From the NCBI GenBank assembly GCA_003136095.1, contig PNBO01000456.1:822-64255 (forward strand): a DNA stretch of 63,434 nucleotides, given 5' to 3'. How positions within the stretch are numbered: position 1 is the stretch's first letter; every line of letters begins with the position of its first letter. The DNA comes from Myxococcales bacterium. GTDB taxonomy: Bacteria; Myxococcota_A; Polyangia; Fen-1088. Below, piece by piece: positions 58,841-63,434 of the stretch. The notes under the pieces were generated by a model, which did not search any database, was not told the DNA's origin, and was given only the letters and a program-made list of their open reading frames with translations. The translations under genes were made by a program, and so were the position numbers.

Positions 58841-59608
58841 TTAGCGGCGCAGCAGCAGGGCGGCGGTGGCGACGACCCCGACCGCGATGGCCACGCCTTG
58901 GAGGACGCGGCTGGAGAGCCGACGGCCGATGGCGGCGCCGAGCAGTCCGCCGACCACGGCGCCGACACCGAGTGCGAGGGCGTCATCCCAGCGGATGGCA
59001 CCCGCGATGATGAAGAACAGTCCCGCCAGTCCGTTGGTCGTGGCTGAAAGAAGGTTCTTGAGCGCGTTCCGCTCGTGGAAGTCCGTCACCCCGTAGAGCC
59101 CCAGCGCCGCCAGCATGAGGATCCCCATGCCGGCACCGAAGTAGCCACCGTACACCGACACCGCGAGCTGGCCGGCGAAGAGGAGCCCGGCATGGGCGCC
59201 AGAACGATTCTCGGTTGAGCCACGGCCCAGGCGGGCGAGCGCCGACTTGGCCGCCAGAACGACCGTGGCGAAGAGAATCAGGTACGGCACGAAGAGCAAA
59301 AACATCTTGCTTGGCGTGGCCAGAAGGAGGCAACCGCCAACGAGCCCGCCGATGACCGCGGCCGGAAGCAGGAACCTGAGCAGGCGCGGGAACGCGACGA
59401 TCTCACGCCGGAAGCCCCAAGCGCCTGCCAGCGAGCCCGGCCACAAGGCGAGAGCGTTGGTGGCGTTGGCCAGGATGGGGTCGCGGCCCGCCCAAAGCAG
59501 GATGGGGAACGAGACCAGGGTTCCGCCGCCCGCCACGGCGTTCATGATGCCGGCGCACGTGCCGCCCACGAAGATGGCGAGGTAGTCGAGTCCGGGAAAG
59601 GTGTTCAT
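58841..59608 (-). CDS. TauE/SafE-family anion transporter
   Basis: 255 residues from ATG 59608 (a TTG at 59644 would add 12 non-conserved residues). About eight membrane helices in two inverted halves; the first has AGIMNAVAGGGTLVSFPILL and the second VYGGYFGAGMGILMLAALGL, the duplicated G-G-G-T / G-x-G-M-G signature of the sulfite/sulfoacetate exporter family. It moves small organic or sulfur anions across the inner membrane. Its place here may be incidental or linked to sulfated sugar turnover. Confidence 0.9.
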   Translation of the reverse strand: MNTFPGLDYLAIFVGGTCAGIMNAVAGGGTLVSFPILLWAGRDPILANATNALALWPGSLAGAWGFRREIVAFPRLLRFLLPAAVIGGLVGGCLLLATPSKMFLLFVPYLILFATVVLAAKSALARLGRGSTENRSGAHAGLLFAGQLAVSVYGGYFGAGMGILMLAALGLYGVTDFHERNALKNLLSATTNGLAGLFFIIAGAIRWDDALALGVGAVVGGLLGAAIGRRLSSRVLQGVAIAVGVVATAALLLRR

Positions 59609-59703
59609 CGATGCCAGCGCTTGCAAGTCGAAGGACCGTAGCAAGCCAGCGTCCGCGCCGCCAGCGAGACTCCGCGACTCGATGGTGCTACGATGTTCGG
59701 GCC

Positions 59704-60768
59704 ATGAAGCGACTCACTCTCGTTTTGGGTATCGGGCTCGCCACCCTGGCCCCTTGCGTACGTTCGGCCCACGCCCAGGTCACCATCACGCCGGGCCCCG
59801 ATGCCGACGCGTTCGCCGCGGGCATCGGCATGACGACCGCCGATCTCGTGAACCAGCTCACCACGCAAGTGAATGGGTTGTTCCAGGTCGCCAATGTGAA
59901 TTCGTTCCTCAAGGACTTCCAGAACGCGCAGAGCTTCTCGACCAAGGGCCTCGGCGTCGACTACGCCTCCGAGGCCACCCTGGCCGAGGTGGGCGCCACG
60001 ATCAGTTTCGCGAGCAACGTCGACAAGGCCTACAAGCCCTCCGGTTCCTACGCCGACCCGCCCGTCAGCGGCGGCGGCGCGAATTTCTCGCTCATGGGCG
60101 GCCTAGGGCTGGGCCTCGTCGGGTTCGATCCGTTGATGGTCTTCGGCAACTGGTTCAAGGGCAGCGCAACCCTGGGCCAGCTCAACGGCAGCTATCATAA
60201 CTGGGGCTTGCACGGCCAGCTTCGCCTGCTCGGGCCGTCGCGCAAGATGTCGGCGGTCAAGATGCTCGTCCGCTGGGGCGGCATCGCCATCACCAGCGGC
60301 GCGGACTATTCCCACCTGTCCCTGAGCCAGACGAATCAGATCACGTCGACCGTGAGCGTGGTGCCGGGCGCGCCGGTCTCGGTGACCAGCAGCGGCCCCC
60401 TGACATTTACCGTCGACCAGACCACGTGGAGCGTTCCCCTGGAAGTCACCACCAGCCTGCGCCTGCTCTCCCTGGTCACGGTCTATGGCGGCCTCGGCCT
60501 CGACTGGCAGCTCGGCGGGGGCAGCAATCTCAAGATCGGCATGAACGCCAATCTGTCCGGCAAGTACATGGGAGCGACCTACGCCAACCTCGGCACGGCC
60601 ACCATCGCCGCCGCCGGGCACGTCAACCCCAGCCCGGCGCAGCTGCGCGAGATCGTCGGCATTCAACTCGGAATCCTGGACTTGATCCGGCTCTTCCTGC
60701 AGGTCAACGTGACCGGCGGCTCGCCCATGCTGACCAGTGTCGCCGGCGGCTTGCGCCTGGCGATTTGA
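59704..60768 (+). CDS. Exported outer-membrane-like protein, unknown
   Basis: 354 residues from ATG 59704, opening a signal peptide (LTLVLGIGLATLAPCVRSAH, cleaved near AHA-Q). The mature part starts with a helical ~80 residues (DAFAAGIGMTTADLVNQLTT) followed by repeated amphipathic strands (VTVYGGLGLDWQLGGGSNLK and, at the end, VAGGLRLAI). This fits a barrel-forming protein. No family recognised. Its ribosome site is poor and it starts 95 bp from the divergent TauE gene. Confidence 0.65.
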   Translation: MKRLTLVLGIGLATLAPCVRSAHAQVTITPGPDADAFAAGIGMTTADLVNQLTTQVNGLFQVANVNSFLKDFQNAQSFSTKGLGVDYASEATLAEVGATISFASNVDKAYKPSGSYADPPVSGGGANFSLMGGLGLGLVGFDPLMVFGNWFKGSATLGQLNGSYHNWGLHGQLRLLGPSRKMSAVKMLVRWGGIAITSGADYSHLSLSQTNQITSTVSVVPGAPVSVTSSGPLTFTVDQTTWSVPLEVTTSLRLLSLVTVYGGLGLDWQLGGGSNLKIGMNANLSGKYMGATYANLGTATIAAAGHVNPSPAQLREIVGIQLGILDLIRLFLQVNVTGGSPMLTSVAGGLRLAI

Positions 60769-60798
60769 TCTCCCCTGCTGCCGGGAGCGAGTCGCACC

Positions 60799-62436
60799 AT
60801 GGAGCCTAGCGAGATACAACCTCCCGCCGATCCCCATTTGTCCATCGCGAACCAGCTTTCGGCCTGGCTGCGTGTCGAGACGGGACGCAAGCTCTCGACC
60901 GGCATTCTCGTCGGCATCGGGGCGACCTGGCTGGTGATTCGGTTTTGTGGGCTTGGCACCGCGCCCCCGGGGTTCTTCGTGGACGAGGCGACGCCCGCCC
61001 TGCACGCCATGTGTCTGGCGGAAACGGGCAAGAATGCCGTTGGTGAGCCGTGGCCGCTCTACTCGCCCGCAGCCGGCAACATGGCCGGGCAGCACACCCT
61101 CGCGCTCCTGTCTCTGGACGTGATCTGGCTCAAGGGTTTCGGCACGTCCAGGGTGGCATTTCGTGCGGTGTCGGCGTTCTTGTTTCTGGTGACCGCGCTA
61201 GGCCTCTTCTTCCTCGCGCGCGAGATAGCAAGCATGGCCCCGCACGAGTCCCGTGCCGAGTCGGGCATGCGTCCCTTCCCTTGGCTGGTGCTCCTGGCGG
61301 CGTTGGTCTCGCCCTGGAGCTTCCAATTCTCGCGCATCGGTTGGGATCCGCCCGTGGGACCCACCTACATGGTCCTCTCGCTCGTGGGCATGGTCCGCAG
61401 CTATCGGGGGGGCAGATGGGCGGTTGCCTGGTCGGCGTTCACGGGTTTCTGCGCCGCCGCCTCCATGACCGCGTATGCACCGCTGCGCGCGGTCGTACCC
61501 CTCGTTCTCACTTCGCTGGCCGTGCTGCTCTTCGTGCTCCGGTCCGAGTGGCGGGCGCGATGGGGCTTCATCCGGAGCTTGCTGGTGGCGGCATTCGTTG
61601 CCGCGATCTTGCTGGCGCCAACCCTGCGCATGCTGTCCACGGGCGAGATCAATCAACGAATGAACAACATCGCCATCTGGAATCCCTCGTGGATCAAAGA
61701 ACACGCGGGCTCGATGCATCGCCCGCTGTTTCTCGTGATGACTTTCCTCGACAACGTCGTAGCGCATCTGCAGCCGTCTTTCCTGTTCATCAAGGGCGAT
61801 GCGAACATTCGACATTCGGCGCATATCGCTGGCCATCTGTCGCCGGTGGACATGGTGGCCTTGCTGTGCGTCCTGTGGTTCGGGCTCGCGCTTCTCCTTC
61901 GACTGGTGCGGGGGCGAGCCCCATTCCCCGCAGGACAAGCGGCCGGGCTGCCAACCTATCAGCGGTGGCTGACAGCAACCGCGTTGTGCGCGGCCTTGGG
62001 CTGGTTCTTTGGCATCGTGCCCGCGGCCCTGACCTGGGATGGGCTTCCCCAGGCACTGCGAGCCATCGCGGCCTGGCCCTTCGTCGCGCTGTTCACGGGT
62101 GCGGTGCTTGCGTTGGCGTGGAGCCGGCGCCGGTGGATGCCGGCGGTGCTCGCCGTCGTGGCTCTCGCCCACACGGTCTACTTCTTGCCGGCGTATTTTC
62201 GTGCCTTCGACAAGACAGAAACGTATTGGTTCATGCGCGAGATGGTGGACCTCATCGAGAAGAATCGTCACGAGACATCGCCGAAGCCGATTCCCCAGCT
62301 CGTCTCACAGAACCTGGGGCTGGGGTACGGCTACGACGAGATGCTGCGATACTTCCTCATGCACGACGGTGGCATGAGATGTGACGAAGCGACGGCAGCG
62401 GTGCGTGCCTACTGGAAGGCAGCGCGGGGTGAGTAG
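60799..62436 (+). CDS. GT39-like membrane glycosyltransferase
   Basis: 545 residues. The N-terminal cytoplasmic stretch (~33 residues) is followed by about 12 membrane helices. The first periplasmic loop reads APPGFFVDEATPALHAMCLA, with the catalytic DE pair of GT-C/PMT enzymes. LLALVSPWSFQFSRIGWDPP is typical of the next loop. GAGCGAG precedes the ATG. Function is as for the other GT39-like gene at 45.8 kb, but the two are not close copies. Confidence 0.85.
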   Translation: MEPSEIQPPADPHLSIANQLSAWLRVETGRKLSTGILVGIGATWLVIRFCGLGTAPPGFFVDEATPALHAMCLAETGKNAVGEPWPLYSPAAGNMAGQHTLALLSLDVIWLKGFGTSRVAFRAVSAFLFLVTALGLFFLAREIASMAPHESRAESGMRPFPWLVLLAALVSPWSFQFSRIGWDPPVGPTYMVLSLVGMVRSYRGGRWAVAWSAFTGFCAAASMTAYAPLRAVVPLVLTSLAVLLFVLRSEWRARWGFIRSLLVAAFVAAILLAPTLRMLSTGEINQRMNNIAIWNPSWIKEHAGSMHRPLFLVMTFLDNVVAHLQPSFLFIKGDANIRHSAHIAGHLSPVDMVALLCVLWFGLALLLRLVRGRAPFPAGQAAGLPTYQRWLTATALCAALGWFFGIVPAALTWDGLPQALRAIAAWPFVALFTGAVLALAWSRRRWMPAVLAVVALAHTVYFLPAYFRAFDKTETYWFMREMVDLIEKNRHETSPKPIPQLVSQNLGLGYGYDEMLRYFLMHDGGMRCDEATAAVRAYWKAARGE

Positions 62437-62461
62437 CCCCTCGGGATGGCTGGCCGTCGTA

Positions 62462-62485
62462 GGCGGCGCCCGCCATGGCGCCGCC
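62462..62485. terminator. GC-rich hairpin after the GT39-like gene
   Basis: GGCGGCGCC / CGCCAT / GGCGCCGCC is a perfect 9-bp stem 25 bp after the stop. No T tract follows, so it may end transcription weakly or act as a 3' stabiliser. Downstream, GGTTGCGG (62505-62512) and CCGCAACC (62549-62556) form a second, wider stem. Confidence 0.5.
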
Positions 62486-62706
62486 GGAGATATGTCCTGC
62501 CCAGGGTTGCGGCTGCCCGAGGATGACAGGATGAAAAGTTTGCGTGGTCCGCAACCAGTGCGCGAAGAAAGGTAGGCTCAGCGCGCACAAGGGCGGACAG
62601 AAGAGCACCCGAAAATGCGGCGCCGACGGCTGAGATCATTGAGCTTTCTTCTATCTTTTAGAGATGGCCGATGGTTTGCTAGATGCAGTCGTGGGATTCC
62701 CGCATT

Positions 62707-63434
62707 ATGAGATCTGCCCCCTCCCCAGCATTCCGTCGCCTTTGCCTGGCTCTGGCGCTTCTGGCGACGACCTGGGCGCTGCCAACGCGCGTTCATGCGG
62801 ATGCCTATCCTCTGGAAACGGTCAAGAGCATCGTCGACACGCTGAAGCCGAACGTGCTCATCGTGCTCGAAACCGCCGAGTCGATGCAGGATCTTCCAGG
62901 CGAGAACGCGGCTCGCTACAACGAGGTCGGCGCCGATTGCGAGGACGGAAGCCACAACTGCCGTCTCATCGGCCAGGCCGGCCGCTGGAATTTTTCGGGC
63001 ATGGGCCAGAACGGGATGTATTTCGGCACCCCTCCGGATAGTTGCACCCACGTTCAGACCGACACCTTCTCGAACACGAGCGTGGGTGTTCTCACCGGCA
63101 CCGCATCCACCACTCATTCCGTCATGGGCACCGGGACCTGGACCGGCACCAGCACGCTGACCAACACCGGGACGAATACCGGTACGGGAACCGCAACTGT
63201 CAGCAAGACGACGACGAGCACGGGGACGACAACCGGGACCGGCACGAGCACCAGCACCCTGACGGCGACGAATACCGGGACGCAGACCGGAACGGCCACC
63301 GGCACGGGCACGCTGACGAACACGAATACGGGCACAAGCACGGCCACCGGGACGAGCACCGCCACCCGGACGCTGACCGGCACGGGGACGACGACGGGTA
63401 CAGGGACGAGCACCGCCACCCAGACGGTCACCGG
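62707..63434 (+). CDS. PilY1-like surface protein, N-terminal part (3' end outside window)
   Basis: The frame is open from ATG 62707 to the window edge (242 codons). A signal peptide (LCLALALLATTWALPTRVHA) is followed by LKPNVLIVLETAESMQDLPG. This resembles the KPNVLxVLDxSGSM opening of PilY1 and other type IV pilus/VWA proteins, but the metal-site Asp is Glu and the next Ser is Ala. Several Cys pairs follow (DCEDGSHNC). From about 63091 the sequence becomes alternating threonine (TGTSTLTNTGTNTGTG), running off the window. Probably a long surface or pilus-tip protein; the pilus link is tentative. Confidence 0.65.
   Translation, partial: MRSAPSPAFRRLCLALALLATTWALPTRVHADAYPLETVKSIVDTLKPNVLIVLETAESMQDLPGENAARYNEVGADCEDGSHNCRLIGQAGRWNFSGMGQNGMYFGTPPDSCTHVQTDTFSNTSVGVLTGTASTTHSVMGTGTWTGTSTLTNTGTNTGTGTATVSKTTTSTGTTTGTGTSTSTLTATNTGTQTGTATGTGTLTNTNTGTSTATGTSTATRTLTGTGTTTGTGTSTATQTVT
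63091..63434 (+). repeat. Alternating-threonine coding repeat
   Basis: Degenerate ACC GGC / ACG AGC / ACC GCC dicodons give Thr at nearly every second residue with Gly, Ser, Asn, Ala, Leu between, over at least ~110 residues. It is in frame with the preceding signal-peptide gene and continues past the window. Confidence 0.85.

Noticed and set aside
62437-62706. Cyclic-di-GMP (GEMM) riboswitch in front of the PilY1-like gene
   Set aside because: Two inverted repeats are present but the conserved GEMM core sequences are not.

Overview
The window is high-GC, densely coded bacterial DNA with no rRNA, tRNA, CRISPR array, insertion sequence or phage gene that I can see. The gene set points to a myxobacterium-like member of Myxococcota (Polyangia-type). 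The signs are a Myxococcus-type PilZ (TIGR02266-like) protein, an AgmX/PglI-like gliding-motility domain, many lipoproteins with Gly/Ser/Thr or acidic spacers after the lipobox, a long TPR protein, and secreted wall-degrading proteins. This placement rests on family knowledge, not on a database search.

Layout. 1-9.4 kb is mostly secreted or surface proteins: a lipoprotein cut by the left edge, a GH3 glycosidase facing an expansin-like lipoprotein, two tandem paralogous exported barrel-like proteins, an alpha/beta-hydrolase lipoprotein carrying a beta-helix tail, and an unknown exported protein. 9.5-15.6 kb is a minus-strand operon gcvT-gcvH-gcvP-argJ-cytochrome c (glycine cleavage plus arginine synthesis). 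15.8-24.7 kb holds a TPR protein, murJ, rex, a PilZ protein, a small unknown gene, a pseudokinase/AgmX membrane protein and a second PilZ protein. 24.7-30.3 kb holds the scar of a class IV aminotransferase, a small membrane protein, purB-purC, dut and argC-argB. 30.4-38.6 kb holds a sulfatase-like lipoprotein, rpsO-pnp and a lipoprotein/ECF sigma/anti-sigma operon. 38.7-43.2 kb holds a propeller-like lipoprotein, era-der and a small outer-membrane-like protein.

43.3-62.4 kb looks like a cell-surface polysaccharide region: a YfhO-like protein, two GT39/ArnT-like membrane glycosyltransferases, a GtrA-methyltransferase fusion, an exported (alpha/alpha)6 glycosidase-like protein, a tight four-gene operon (Gfo/Idh/MocA oxidoreductase, NAD-dependent epimerase, sugar C-methyltransferase, GT2 glycosyltransferase), a NUDIX hydrolase, a UDP-sugar dehydrogenase, another polytopic membrane protein, a TauE/SafE transporter and an exported barrel-like protein. 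The right edge cuts a PilY1-like surface protein that enters a long alternating-threonine repeat.

The core genes (gcvTHP, argJ/C/B, purB/C, dut, murJ, rpsO, pnp, era, der, rex) look intact. The least expected items are the kinase that has lost all three catalytic motifs but kept its fold and membrane/AgmX tail, the internal-deletion scar of the aminotransferase, a two-hairpin intergenic element found twice (27.7 and 43.2 kb), and the duplicated gene end beside the second copy.
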